35,035 nt of DNA from Halieaceae bacterium. Lineage in GTDB: Bacteria > Pseudomonadota > Gammaproteobacteria > Pseudomonadales > Halieaceae. Under the pieces are notes generated by a model. That model saw nothing but the letters and a program-made list of their open reading frames with translations, made no database searches and was not told where the DNA came from. A program made the position numbers and the translations under genes. This document shows, piece after piece, positions 1-8,116 of this stretch (its first letter is position 1; each line of letters opens with the position of its first letter). Location: the NCBI GenBank assembly GCA_011524755.1, contig WTJR01000048.1, positions 1 through 35,035 on the forward strand, given 5' to 3'.

Positions 1-919
1 CACGCACGACCGTGCCATCGCCGATCACACAGTCTTTGAGCACACAATTGGCCTCGATTACCACGTTATTACCTAGACGAACCTCACCTTCAACCAACAC
101 ATTCGCATCGAGCACCACATCTGTGCCACACGCCAAGCTGCCACGGATATCCAAACGACTCGCGTCCATAACATGTACACCTGCAGCCATCAGCTCATCG
201 GCCTTCTGCCTTTGATGTGCCCGCTCTAACGCCTCAAGTTGTGCGCGATCGTTCACACCAGAAATTTCATTCGACTTATCGGTCACCACGACACTCACCT
301 TCTTCCCATCCTGCAGAGCAAGACTTAACACATCCGGTAAATAGAATTCACCTTGAGCGTTGTCATTCTTTACCTGGCCAAGCCATGCGACTAACTCACT
401 TCCACGAGCGGCAAGGACGCCTGTATTGACCTCTGTTACTTCGAGCTCGTGAGGCAAACCATCTTTCTGTTCTACCACCCGCGCAAAATCGCCATCCCCA
501 CTTCGTAAGACCCGACCGTAACCCATGGGGTCTTCCAACGTTGCGGCTAACAGTGTCGGTTGAGTTTCAGCCGCGGAAACAACATCTGCCAGAACATCCG
601 CTGACAAGAGCGGGACGTCACCAAACAAGATAAGAACCGTACTGTCAGCACGGCAAGACGGAGCAGCCTGCAGCGCCGCGTGTCCGGTACCCAGCTGCTC
701 AGACTGTACATAGATTTCAACATCAGGCGCTTCGACTGCATCCGATACCTGCGATGCGCCGTGACCAACCACTACATGGATGCGCTCTGCTCCGAGTTGG
801 CGAGCCGTATCCAGCACGCATGCCACCATAGGTTTACCACCAATCGGGTGGAGTACCTTTGGTAATTCGGATTTCATGCGAGTGCCGCGACCTGCGGCAA
901 GAACAATGACTTCGAGCAT
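1..919 (-). CDS. glmU: Bifunctional UDP-N-acetylglucosamine pyrophosphorylase / glucosamine-1-phosphate acetyltransferase, 3' end cut by window
   Basis: GlmU acetylates glucosamine-1-phosphate and uridylates it to UDP-GlcNAc, the cytoplasmic precursor of peptidoglycan and lipid A. The frame opens at 919 with MLEVIVLAAGRGTRMKSELP, carrying the nucleotidyltransferase signature LAAGxGTRMxSxLPKVLH. It continues with GTGHAALQA and the FGDVPLL segment expected of this domain. After about residue 230 it enters a hexapeptide-repeat (left-handed beta-helix) region (for example VVLDANVLVEG). About 306 codons are visible against a usual length near 450, so roughly the last third, including the acetyltransferase active site, lies outside. 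It follows atpC on the same strand with 127 bases between, a common order in gammaproteobacteria. Confidence 0.96.
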   Translation of the reverse strand, partial: MLEVIVLAAGRGTRMKSELPKVLHPIGGKPMVACVLDTARQLGAERIHVVVGHGASQVSDAVEAPDVEIYVQSEQLGTGHAALQAAPSCRADSTVLILFGDVPLLSADVLADVVSAAETQPTLLAATLEDPMGYGRVLRSGDGDFARVVEQKDGLPHELEVTEVNTGVLAARGSELVAWLGQVKNDNAQGEFYLPDVLSLALQDGKKVSVVVTDKSNEISGVNDRAQLEALERAHQRQKADELMAAGVHVMDASRLDIRGSLACGTDVVLDANVLVEGEVRLGNNVVIEANCVLKDCVIGDGTVVR

Positions 920-1017
920 TCGGACATTAACAGTGAACTGTTCCAAAAGCATCGCACAGCTATATGACAACTACTATGGCAAAAATTCCAAAGCGGTTTG
1001 ATCAGACAAAAGCGACA

Positions 1018-1060
1018 GCCCGCAAGGCGTGGGCAAAGCGCGGGATTTAACGACCCGCGC
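1018..1060 (-). terminator. Possible weak hairpins at the end of the atp operon
   Basis: Two short inverted repeats sit at the atpC stop. One pairs GCGCGGG (1038-1044) with CCCGCGC (1054-1060) across the stop codon. The other is GCCCGC/GTGGGC at 1018-1034 with one G-T pair. Read leftward, the second is followed only by a loose TGTCGCTTTT stretch, so it is a poor intrinsic terminator. Transcription may simply run on into glmU. Confidence 0.25.
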
Positions 1061-1472
1061 GATTCTTGAGTTTTCTGAGGGTAGCCAACTGGGCAGCCGC
1101 TTCGGCTAGCTGCGCTGATGCGCGGCCATAATCGAGCTCGCTGCTCTGGTTGGCCAGTGCTTCTTCTGCCGCTTTTCGGGCTTCTTCAGCAGCCACTTCA
1201 TCGAGGTCATCACCTCGAACAGCCGTATTCGCAAGGATCGTAACGACATCGCCTTGCACTTCGAGGTAACCGCCAGAAACGTAATAGACCTCTTCCTCAC
1301 CCCCTTGGAGCACCACTCGAACGGAGCCGGGTGTGAGATCGGTCAGTAACGGAGTGTGCCCATAGGTCACACCCAACTCACCGTTAGAACCGTTGGCAAC
1401 CAATAGTTCCACGAGGCCTGAAAAGATTTGAGCTTCTGCGCTAACGATATCGCAGTGAATGGTCAGTGCCAT
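1047..1472 (-). CDS. atpC: ATP synthase F1 epsilon subunit
   Basis: Epsilon is the central-stalk subunit of F1 that contacts the c-ring and can inhibit ATP hydrolysis. The 141-residue product has the usual length. It begins MALTIHCDIVSAEAQIFSGLVELLVANGSNGELGVTYGHTPLLTDL, the conserved beta-sandwich with the GELGVxxGHxPLL motif. It ends with an alanine-rich helical domain (about residues 90-141). It is the last gene of the atp operon, 12 bases downstream of atpD, and is followed by glmU. Confidence 0.97.
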   Translation of the reverse strand: MALTIHCDIVSAEAQIFSGLVELLVANGSNGELGVTYGHTPLLTDLTPGSVRVVLQGGEEEVYYVSGGYLEVQGDVVTILANTAVRGDDLDEVAAEEARKAAEEALANQSSELDYGRASAQLAEAAAQLATLRKLKNRAGR

Positions 1473-1484
1473 TGACGCCTCCGA

Positions 1485-2888
1485 TTAAGCGCTCATTTTC
1501 TCGGCTTTCTCAACAGCCTGCTCAATAGAGCCAACCATGTAGAACGCCTGTTCAGGAAGATGATCATACTCACCTGCCAAAATCGCCTTGAAGCCTGCAA
1601 TCGTGTCTTTCAGTGACACATAGATACCGGGGGAGCCAGTAAAGACTTCGGCCACGTGGAATGGCTGTGACAGGAAGCGCTCAATTTTACGTGCGCGCGC
1701 TACCGTCATTTTGTCTTCTTCAGACAGCTCATCCATACCCAGGATCGCAATGATGTCTTTCAGTTCTTTGTAGCGCTGAAGTACCGACTGTACACCTCGA
1801 GCGACTTCGTAATGCTCGGTACCAATGATGAGCGGATCAAGCTGACGCGAGGTTGAATCGAGTGGGTCAACCGCAGGGTAGATACCCTTGGCTGCAATGT
1901 CACGACTCAGTACGACCGTTGAATCCAAGTGCGCAAAGGTTGTCGCAGGAGAGGGGTCAGTCAAGTCATCCGCCGGTACGTAAACTGCCTGGATCGAAGT
2001 AATCGAACCCGTTTTGGTTGAGGTGATGCGCTCCTGAAGTACACCCATTTCCTCTGCCAGTGTCGGCTGGTAACCCACCGCTGATGGCATACGACCTAGC
2101 AGTGCCGACACCTCGGTTCCCGCCAGTGTGTAACGGTAGATGTTATCGACGAAAAGCAGTACGTCACGGCCTTCATCACGGAACTTTTCCGCCATGGTCA
2201 AACCAGTGAGTGCCACGCGTAGACGGTTGCCGGGTGGCTCGTTCATCTGACCGTAAACCATCGCCACTTTAGATTCGGGTAGGTTTTCGACGTTAACAAC
2301 CTTCGACTCCTGCATCTCGTAGTAGAAGTCGTTACCTTCACGCGTACGCTCGCCCACACCGGCAAATACAGACAAACCAGAGTGCTCAGTCGCGATGTTG
2401 TTAATCAGCTCCATCATGTTGACGGTCTTACCAACGCCCGCACCACCGAACAGACCAACCTTACCGCCTTTTGCGAACGGGCAGACCAGATCGATTACCT
2501 TGATGCCAGTCTCAAGCAGCTCTTCTGATGCAGCCAGCTCTTCGTAGGTTGGCGCGGCACGGTGAATCGACGAACGCTCTTGCTCACCAATGGGGCCACG
2601 CTCGTCGATAGGATTACCCAACACATCCATGATGCGTCCCAACGTCTCAGTACCGACAGGCACGGAAATTGGGGCACCCGTGTTATCAACGGAAAGTCCG
2701 CGACTTACACCCTCGGATGAACCCATGGCAATCGCGCGTACAACACCGTCACCCAACTGCTGCTGAACCTCCAGAGTGAGGCCTTTATCAGTGACAGTCA
2801 GGGCATCGTATACCTTCGGTACGCTGTCACGGGGAAACTCTACGTCAACAACCGCGCCGATGACCTGTACAACCTTTCCACTACTCAT
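1485..2888 (-). CDS. atpD: ATP synthase F1 beta subunit (catalytic)
   Basis: Beta carries the catalytic nucleotide sites of F1. The 467-residue protein is nearly identical in layout to known gammaproteobacterial AtpD. It has an N-terminal beta-barrel (residues 1-75), a Walker A motif GGAGVGKT at 148-155, the catalytic glutamate and adjacent arginine in GVGERTREGND (E180, R181), and the strongly conserved DNIYRYTLAGTEVSALLGRMP segment. The C-terminal helical domain contains the DELSEED sequence that couples to gamma. An AGAGG ribosome-binding site precedes the ATG by about nine bases. The 74-base gap to atpG is one of the larger ones within the operon and holds an inverted repeat. Confidence 0.99.
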   Translation of the reverse strand: MSSGKVVQVIGAVVDVEFPRDSVPKVYDALTVTDKGLTLEVQQQLGDGVVRAIAMGSSEGVSRGLSVDNTGAPISVPVGTETLGRIMDVLGNPIDERGPIGEQERSSIHRAAPTYEELAASEELLETGIKVIDLVCPFAKGGKVGLFGGAGVGKTVNMMELINNIATEHSGLSVFAGVGERTREGNDFYYEMQESKVVNVENLPESKVAMVYGQMNEPPGNRLRVALTGLTMAEKFRDEGRDVLLFVDNIYRYTLAGTEVSALLGRMPSAVGYQPTLAEEMGVLQERITSTKTGSITSIQAVYVPADDLTDPSPATTFAHLDSTVVLSRDIAAKGIYPAVDPLDSTSRQLDPLIIGTEHYEVARGVQSVLQRYKELKDIIAILGMDELSEEDKMTVARARKIERFLSQPFHVAEVFTGSPGIYVSLKDTIAGFKAILAGEYDHLPEQAFYMVGSIEQAVEKAEKMSA

Positions 2889-2912
2889 TTTTGAGTCCTC
2901 TGTCTTGTTCCG

Positions 2913-2933
2913 CGACGCAAATCGTCAGCGTCG
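2913..2933 (-). other. Intercistronic hairpin between atpG and atpD
   Basis: CGACGC (2913-2918) and GCGTCG (2928-2933) form a perfect six-base inverted repeat with a nine-base loop. It lies in the 74-base spacer between atpG and atpD, about 25 bases before the atpD start. No T-run follows, so an mRNA stability or translation role is likelier than termination. The function is inferred only. Confidence 0.3.
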
Positions 2934-2962
2934 TCGTAATGCTAAAACTGCGCTTACCGCGC

Positions 2963-3826
2963 TTAACCAATAGCGGCCGCGCCGCCTACAATCTCTGACA
3001 GCTCCTGAGTAATCGCTGCCTGTCGAGCTTTGTTGTAAACCAACTGAAGCTCATCGATAAGTTCACCCGCGTTCTCGCTCGCATTTTTCATAGCGATCAT
3101 TCGAGCCGCCTGTTCACAAGCACCATTTTCGACTACCGCCTGATAAACCAACGACTCGATGTATCGAGCAAGCAGGCCATCTAACAGCTCTTTAGCATCA
3201 GGCTCGTAAATGTAGTCCCAGTGATGCGAATACTGTTGCTGAGCGTCCGCTTCCAAGGGAAGTAACTGCTGAACAGTCGGCGTTTGCGTCATGGTGTTAA
3301 CAAAGTCATTGCCCACCAAGTAAAGCTTGTCGATCGTGCCCTCAACATACGCATCAAGCATGTGCTTTACCGCCCCAATGAGTTGCTCGACCGTAGGCTC
3401 TTCACCGATGTCTCGAACGCTGGCAACGACGTTGCCACCAACAGAGCCAAAGAAGGCCTGACCTTTACCGCCAATAAGACATAGATCAACGTCGTGCCCT
3501 GCGTCAGAGTGCTCCTTCATGGACTGAAGCGCGCGCTTGAACAGGTTGATGTTTAAGCCACCACACAAGCCTCGATCTGATGAGACGATGATGTAGCCAA
3601 CGCGACGAATCGACCGCTGCTGCATGTAAGCGTGACGATACTCTGCCGATGCATTAGCAATGTGACCAATTACGGCGCGCATACGACGCGCGTAGGGCTT
3701 GCCCACTTCCATGCGATCTTGTGCGCGACGCATTTTACTCGCCGCCACCATTTCCATCGCGCTAGTGATCTTCTGAGTACTTTGAATACTCGAGATCTTG
3801 GTGCGAATTTCTTTACCCGCTGCCAT
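2963..3826 (-). CDS. atpG: ATP synthase F1 gamma subunit
   Basis: Gamma is the rotating central shaft of F1. The 287-residue length is typical. The N-terminal helix reads MAAGKEIRTKISSIQSTQKITSAMEMVAASKMRRAQ, the family signature of the coiled coil that inserts into the alpha3beta3 ring. The C-terminal helix carries the conserved ENAGELIDELQLVYNKARQAAITQELSEIVGGAAA, which completes the coiled coil. The start is six bases after the atpA stop, so translation is probably coupled within the operon. Confidence 0.98.
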   Translation of the reverse strand: MAAGKEIRTKISSIQSTQKITSAMEMVAASKMRRAQDRMEVGKPYARRMRAVIGHIANASAEYRHAYMQQRSIRRVGYIIVSSDRGLCGGLNINLFKRALQSMKEHSDAGHDVDLCLIGGKGQAFFGSVGGNVVASVRDIGEEPTVEQLIGAVKHMLDAYVEGTIDKLYLVGNDFVNTMTQTPTVQQLLPLEADAQQQYSHHWDYIYEPDAKELLDGLLARYIESLVYQAVVENGACEQAARMIAMKNASENAGELIDELQLVYNKARQAAITQELSEIVGGAAAIG

Positions 3827-3832
3827 CGCTAA

Positions 3833-5377
3833 TTACCAGGTTTGAGTTGAAACAAACGCATCGAGACCCGCCTTAAACGCAGCCTCTCGATCGTCGTTCC
3901 AATTACCGTCCGCAGCAATCTCTTGCATGAGTGCACCGTGCTCTGCATGCATGTAAGAAAGAAGCGCCGACTCAAAATCAGAAATCTTATCGACCTCAAC
4001 TGCCTTCAAATAACCCTCGTTCGCGGCGTAAAGCAAAAGACCCATCTCGGCGACACTTTGAGGCGCGTACTGCTTCTGCTTCATCAGCTCGGTGACTCGC
4101 TCACCGTGCTCGAGCTGTGCCTTAGTCGCTTCATCGAGGTCCGATGCAAACTGGGAGAACGCTGCCAGCTCGCGGTACTGCGCGAGGGCTGTTCGGATAC
4201 CGCCAGACAGTTTCTTGATGATCTTGGTCTGTGCAGCACCACCCACACGAGACACTGAAATACCAGCGTTCATCGCGGGTCGAATACCGGCGTTGAACAT
4301 GTCAGCTTCGAGGAAGATCTGACCATCAGTAATCGAAATAACGTTTGTCGGTACGAACGCCGATACGTCACCTGCCTGAGTTTCAATCACAGGCAGTGCC
4401 GTCAACGAACCTGTTTTGCCTTTTACCTCGCCGTTAGTGAATGCCTCGACGTAATCGGCATTAACACGCGCTGCACGCTCAAGAAGACGAGAGTGGAGAT
4501 AGAAAACGTCACCAGGGTAGGCTTCACGACCGGGTGGTCGACGTAGCAACAAGGAAATCTGACGATAGGCGACAGCCTGCTTAGATAAGTCATCATAAAT
4601 GATGAGCGCATCTTCGCCACGATCACGATAGTACTCACCCATGGTGCAACCCGCGAAAGGTGCTAGGTACTGCATCGCTGCGGGATCAGACGCATTAGCG
4701 GCAACCACAATGGTGTGATCCATTGCGCCGTGCTCTTCGAGCTTACGCACCACCGACGCTACCGAAGAAGCCTTCTGGCCAACCGCGACATAAATACACT
4801 TAATGCCAGTGCCTTTCTGGTTGATGATGGCGTCGACTGCAATCGCTGTCTTACCCACCTGACGGTCACCAATGATCAGCTCTCGCTGGCCACGACCGAT
4901 TGGCACCATGGCATCGATGGCTTTCAAGCCAATTTGAACGGGTTGATCAACTGACTGACGCGCGATAACCCCGGGAGCAATTTTCTCTAGAGCATCGGTC
5001 ATGGTTGTCTCGATAGCGCCCTTGCCATCGATTGGGTTACCCAGCGCGTCAACAACGCGTCCTTGTAGCTCTGGACCCACTGGAACCTCAAGGATTCGAC
5101 CAGTACAGCGGCAAGTTTGGCCCTCAGCCAACTGCTTGTAGTCGCCCAGTACAACCGCGCCGACCGAGTCACGCTCAAGGTTAAGAGCCAGTCCAAAGAC
5201 ATTGCCCTCAAATTCAATCATCTCGCCGTATTGCACTTCGGTCAGACCGTGAATGCGGATGATGCCGTCCGTTACCGAGACGATAGTGCCTTCGTTTGTA
5301 GCCTGCGATGCCACATCAAGCTGCGATATACGCTGCTTAATGATGTCGCTGATTTCTGAAGGATTCAGTTGTTGCAT
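3833..5377 (-). CDS. atpA: ATP synthase F1 alpha subunit
   Basis: Alpha holds the non-catalytic nucleotide sites of F1. I place the start at the ATG at 5377 (MQQLNPSEISDIIKQRI), giving 514 residues, because that is the family N-terminus and an AGAGG site lies eight bases upstream. A TTG at 5395 would add only six residues and overlap the atpH stop. A Walker A motif GDRQVGKT falls at about 170-177. The alpha signature around AMNAGISVSRVGGAAQ contains the conserved arginine that reaches into the neighbouring catalytic site. Confidence 0.98.
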   Translation of the reverse strand: MQQLNPSEISDIIKQRISQLDVASQATNEGTIVSVTDGIIRIHGLTEVQYGEMIEFEGNVFGLALNLERDSVGAVVLGDYKQLAEGQTCRCTGRILEVPVGPELQGRVVDALGNPIDGKGAIETTMTDALEKIAPGVIARQSVDQPVQIGLKAIDAMVPIGRGQRELIIGDRQVGKTAIAVDAIINQKGTGIKCIYVAVGQKASSVASVVRKLEEHGAMDHTIVVAANASDPAAMQYLAPFAGCTMGEYYRDRGEDALIIYDDLSKQAVAYRQISLLLRRPPGREAYPGDVFYLHSRLLERAARVNADYVEAFTNGEVKGKTGSLTALPVIETQAGDVSAFVPTNVISITDGQIFLEADMFNAGIRPAMNAGISVSRVGGAAQTKIIKKLSGGIRTALAQYRELAAFSQFASDLDEATKAQLEHGERVTELMKQKQYAPQSVAEMGLLLYAANEGYLKAVEVDKISDFESALLSYMHAEHGALMQEIAADGNWNDDREAAFKAGLDAFVSTQTW

Positions 5378-5385
5378 GACCGGTT

Positions 5386-5390
5386 CCTCT
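5386..5390 (-). promoter_or_regulatory. Ribosome-binding site that decides the atpA start
   Basis: The minus strand reads AGAGG here, followed by eight bases and then the ATG at 5377. This supports 5377 over the in-frame TTG at 5395, whose own upstream sequence lies within atpH and has no comparable site. Confidence 0.6.
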
Positions 5391-5391
5391 G

Positions 5392-5928
5392 TCAAGATTT
5401 CAACGCAGTCGCTAGCTTGTGCAAGCGCCCACGAACTGAACCGTCGATAACCATATCGCCGGCTCGAATAATGGCTCCCCCAATTAAGGAAGCATCTGTT
5501 TCAACAGTCATATCGACTGTTTTGCCTAACTTTGCTGTCAATGAGGCAGAAAGTTGCTCAATTGTCGCGTCGGCCACATCGAACGCACTCGTTACCGTCA
5601 CGTTCGCCGCCGCATCGAGCGCTGATCGCAACTCAGCGAATAACGTCGCGACCTCACTTGAGAGGCCGAGACGGTGGTTTTCAGCCATCACTGAAACAAA
5701 CTGCGCGACACCCGCTGGAATATCGTCTCCCAGCACAGTCGCAACAGTTGCAGCGCGCTGGGATGCGGTCGTTGCAGGATCATCGAGCACCTTGGCCACT
5801 GATGGCTCAGCGACTACCGCGGCAACGGTGACCAACGCTTGATGCCAGCTGTCCACAGCGCCGTTATCAACAGCGAACTGAAACGCCGCCCGCGCGTAAG
5901 GTCTCGCCAGTGTGGTTGGCTCGATCAC
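5392..5928 (-). CDS. atpH: ATP synthase F1 delta subunit
   Basis: Delta caps the alpha3beta3 ring and joins it to the peripheral stalk made of the b subunits. The 178-residue product starts with GTG at 5928 (IEPTTLARPYARAAFQFAVD), matching the conserved TxARPYAxAxFxxA opening of the family. Its C-terminal part (DASLIGGAIIRAGDMVIDGSVRGRLHKLATAL) is the characteristic GGxxxxxGDxxxDxSxxxxLxxL motif. It begins two bases after the atpF stop and its own stop lies 14 bases before the atpA ATG. Confidence 0.97.
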   Translation of the reverse strand: MIEPTTLARPYARAAFQFAVDNGAVDSWHQALVTVAAVVAEPSVAKVLDDPATTASQRAATVATVLGDDIPAGVAQFVSVMAENHRLGLSSEVATLFAELRSALDAAANVTVTSAFDVADATIEQLSASLTAKLGKTVDMTVETDASLIGGAIIRAGDMVIDGSVRGRLHKLATALKS

Positions 5929-5930
5929 GC

Positions 5931-6401
5931 CTACTGCTCCTTCACCAACTGCTCAAGAAGGGCAGCGTGTTTATCAGCATCGATTTCAGCTGCCAGCACT
6001 TTTTCAGCGCCCGCAATAGCCAGCGTACTGACTTGCGTTAAGAGCTGCTCTTTAGCCTGAGCTTTTTCGCGCTCCACTTCGGCAGACGCGAGCTCTTTCA
6101 CCCGATCCGCTTCTGCAACCGCAGCGACTTTTGCTTCATCGACAACCGTTGCTGCACGCTTATTAGCAGCTTCAACGATAGAGGCAGCTTCTTTCTTCGC
6201 CTCTGACAAGCGGTCAACCGCTTCTTTTTGCGCAAGCTCAAGATCGTGACTAGCGCGGTCTGCTGCAGCCAGACCGTCGGCGATCTTTTGTTGACGCTCT
6301 TCCATAGCGGCTAAGATCGGTGGCCATACGTATCGCATACAAAATGCAACGAACGCGATGAAGGCTACGATCTGTCCGATAATGGTCAGATTAATATTCA
6401 C
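5931..6401 (-). CDS. atpF: ATP synthase Fo b subunit
   Basis: Subunit b forms the dimeric peripheral stalk anchored in the inner membrane. The 156-residue protein starts at a GTG (6401) with AGGAG six bases upstream. No in-frame ATG is available near the family N-terminus. It has one N-terminal membrane helix (about residues 5-27, NLTIIGQIVAFIAFVAFCMRY) followed by WPPI. A long charged, alanine-rich coiled coil rich in E, K and A then runs to the end. It follows atpE with a strong hairpin in the spacer. Confidence 0.97.
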   Translation of the reverse strand: MNINLTIIGQIVAFIAFVAFCMRYVWPPILAAMEERQQKIADGLAAADRASHDLELAQKEAVDRLSEAKKEAASIVEAANKRAATVVDEAKVAAVAEADRVKELASAEVEREKAQAKEQLLTQVSTLAIAGAEKVLAAEIDADKHAALLEQLVKEQ

Positions 6402-6426
6402 AGTATACTCCTGTGGGTTTCACTCA

Positions 6427-6443
6427 CGCCGGCTAAGCCGGCG
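6427..6443 (-). other. Strong hairpin between atpE and atpF
   Basis: CGCCGGC (6427-6433), TAA loop, GCCGGCG (6437-6443): a perfect seven-base GC stem with a three-base loop, 14 bases beyond the atpE stop. On the transcribed strand it is followed by TGAGTGAAACC, with no T-run, so it is not a normal intrinsic terminator. It may protect or help process the atpE end of the mRNA. That role is inferred. Confidence 0.5.
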
Positions 6444-6457
6444 AGGAAAAAGGTTTC

Positions 6458-6685
6458 TTAGCCTGCAACCACGAAGATGAGGTACATAGCGATACCAACA
6501 CCAATAATGGGGATCGCATCAACCAGGCCTGCACCTAGGAAGAATGTGCCCTGTAGACGTGAAGCCAGCTCTGGCTGACGCGCAGAACCTTCGATGAGCT
6601 TACCGCCCAAGATACCTACGCCAATAGCAGCACCCATGCCGCCCAAGCCCATCATGATCGCCGCTGCGATGTAGATCATTTCCAT
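6458..6685 (-). CDS. atpE: ATP synthase Fo c subunit (proteolipid ring)
   Basis: Subunit c forms the proton-carrying rotor ring. The 75-residue product is a two-helix hairpin. Helix one is glycine-rich (GLGGMGAAIGVGILGG), the polar loop contains R36-Q37-P38, and helix two carries the essential carboxylate D56 in GLVDAIPII. An aspartate here, without the extra glutamine and hydroxyl ligands of sodium-type rings, points to proton coupling (inference). It is slightly shorter than the 79-residue E. coli protein. It lies 39 bases after atpB. Confidence 0.98.
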   Translation of the reverse strand: MEMIYIAAAIMMGLGGMGAAIGVGILGGKLIEGSARQPELASRLQGTFFLGAGLVDAIPIIGVGIAMYLIFVVAG

Positions 6686-6724
6686 TGTTGTCTCCTATTG
6701 AGTCTTAGTATGGAAGTTCAGAAA

Positions 6725-7609
6725 TTAATGGTCCTCGTGTGCCATGCTGAGGTACACGATGGTAAGAACCATGAAGATAAATGCCTGCAAGGTGATGACC
6801 AGAATGTGGAAAATCGCCCAACCAATCTGCAAGAGCGCAGCAGGCAACAACCAAAAGATGCCTGCGCTGAACAGAGCTGCAATCAAAATAAAGATCATTT
6901 CACCGGCGTACATGTTGCCGAACAGGCGCAAGCCCAGTGAGAAGGGCTTCGCGAGTAAACCAACTACTTCCATGAACAGATTGACGGGAATAAACGCCCA
7001 GTGGTTAAACGGGTTCATGGTGAGTTCTTTAACAAACCCAAAGCCTTTGACCTTAATTGAGTAAAAGAGCATCAGGACAAATACACCAATCGCCATACCC
7101 ATAGTGATATTGGGGTCTGTTGATGGCACGATTTTCTGGTACTCAACACCGGCCAACATCATGAGCTCTGGCACCACATCGACGGGTATTAAGTCCATCA
7201 GGTTCATCAAAAACACCCAGACAAAAATAGTCAGTGATAACGGTGCAATCAGTTTGTTGTTGCCATGGAAGGTGTCTTTAACCTGATTGTCGATAAACTC
7301 GACAATCATTTCGATAAAGTTGATCAGGCCTGAAGGTGTCTCGGCCGAGGCGCGCACGGCAACCCAACGAAAGAGGGCACAAAAAATAATACCTAGCCCG
7401 ATGGACCATCCAAGCGAGTCCACGTGGATAGCATTGAATCCCATGGCAGCGATCTCATCGGCGCCATGAGCAAACGTCCACTGACCACCAGCAGCTACCG
7501 TTTCACCATCATAACGTTCAAAACCCTCGGGCAATTTACCGTAAGTAAGGTTCGTTAGGTGGTGGACGATGTAATCCGAAACCGTCTGTTCTTGACCAGC
7601 TGCAGCCAT
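6725..7609 (-). CDS. atpB: ATP synthase Fo a subunit
   Basis: Subunit a provides the two proton half-channels beside the c-ring in the inner membrane. The 294-residue protein has several hydrophobic helices. It carries the essential arginine R228 in KPFSLGLRLFGNMYAGE and the conserved glutamine Q275 in ITLQAFIFMVLTIVYL. The N-terminal 60 residues are soluble and divergent, as in relatives. It starts at an ATG 46 bases after atpI. Confidence 0.98.
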   Translation of the reverse strand: MAAAGQEQTVSDYIVHHLTNLTYGKLPEGFERYDGETVAAGGQWTFAHGADEIAAMGFNAIHVDSLGWSIGLGIIFCALFRWVAVRASAETPSGLINFIEMIVEFIDNQVKDTFHGNNKLIAPLSLTIFVWVFLMNLMDLIPVDVVPELMMLAGVEYQKIVPSTDPNITMGMAIGVFVLMLFYSIKVKGFGFVKELTMNPFNHWAFIPVNLFMEVVGLLAKPFSLGLRLFGNMYAGEMIFILIAALFSAGIFWLLPAALLQIGWAIFHILVITLQAFIFMVLTIVYLSMAHEDH

Positions 7610-7655
7610 TCGATCTTGCCCTAATTAAACAATCGCCCTAGCGCGATGCTCTCCG

Positions 7656-8030
7656 TTAAACCACTTTGTCTTTCGCAGCCAGATAATAAAAAACCGGACT
7701 ACTCACTAATACTGCTATCGCGCCCATGAAGATCGCTCCGGGCTGCGGGTCTGACGCTTTGGCGAACCAAAGACCAAACAGCAGTGCGCTGAGACTAAAT
7801 TTTGCTATCCCCAGTAAGGTTGGTGCTTGAGCACCAAACCTGCTGAACATGCTGGTCGCAAGCCATGCCTGGGGCAGTCCAATAATGGCCGCTCCTACCC
7901 ACACCGCTAACGCTGCATCACCACCGAGAAAAAACCAAACACCAGCAGAAAGTGCCGCTATCAAAACACTGGTAAATACCAAGGCCTTGGCGAAGTGGTG
8001 AGCCAGCATTGTTCGCGTGTACTCGCCCAC
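7656..8030 (-). CDS. atpI: ATP synthase accessory protein I
   Basis: AtpI is a small membrane protein thought to help c-ring assembly and is often dispensable. The 124-residue product has four hydrophobic segments (about residues 14-32, 40-58, 71-88 and 97-117), as in the family. The sequence itself is weakly conserved, so the call rests on topology, length and its place at the head of the atp operon. The start is a GTG at 8030 with GGGAG upstream at good spacing. A possible promoter lies in the 86-base gap before it. Confidence 0.88.
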   Translation of the reverse strand: MGEYTRTMLAHHFAKALVFTSVLIAALSAGVWFFLGGDAALAVWVGAAIIGLPQAWLATSMFSRFGAQAPTLLGIAKFSLSALLFGLWFAKASDPQPGAIFMGAIAVLVSSPVFYYLAAKDKVV

Positions 8031-8068
8031 TTAGCACTCCCACATTTTCGGGTTCTCAAGCGCGCGCA

Positions 8069-8097
8069 AGTCTATTCGAATTGCCTAAGCGCATCAA
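8069..8097 (-). promoter_or_regulatory. Candidate promoter for the atp operon
   Basis: On the minus strand TTGATG (8092-8097) and TAGACT (8069-8074) are separated by exactly 17 bases, in the short gap between parB and atpI. Each hexamer matches four of six consensus positions. This would give the atp operon its own start in addition to read-through from mnmG-parB. Confidence 0.4.
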
Positions 8098-8116
8098 CAA
8101 AGCAAAATGCCAACTT

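Noticed and set aside
1653..1658. CACGTG core in atpD as a parS candidate
   Set aside because: Flanking bases match only five of the ten outer positions of the parS palindrome; chance core within coding sequence.
5369..5842. 157-codon rightward open frame over atpH
   Set aside because: Entirely antisense to atpH/atpA; its low-complexity Ser/Ala/Thr composition is a shadow of the real frame.
7421..7426. CACGTG core in atpB as a parS candidate
   Set aside because: Only four of ten outer positions match and the site is not palindromic beyond the core.
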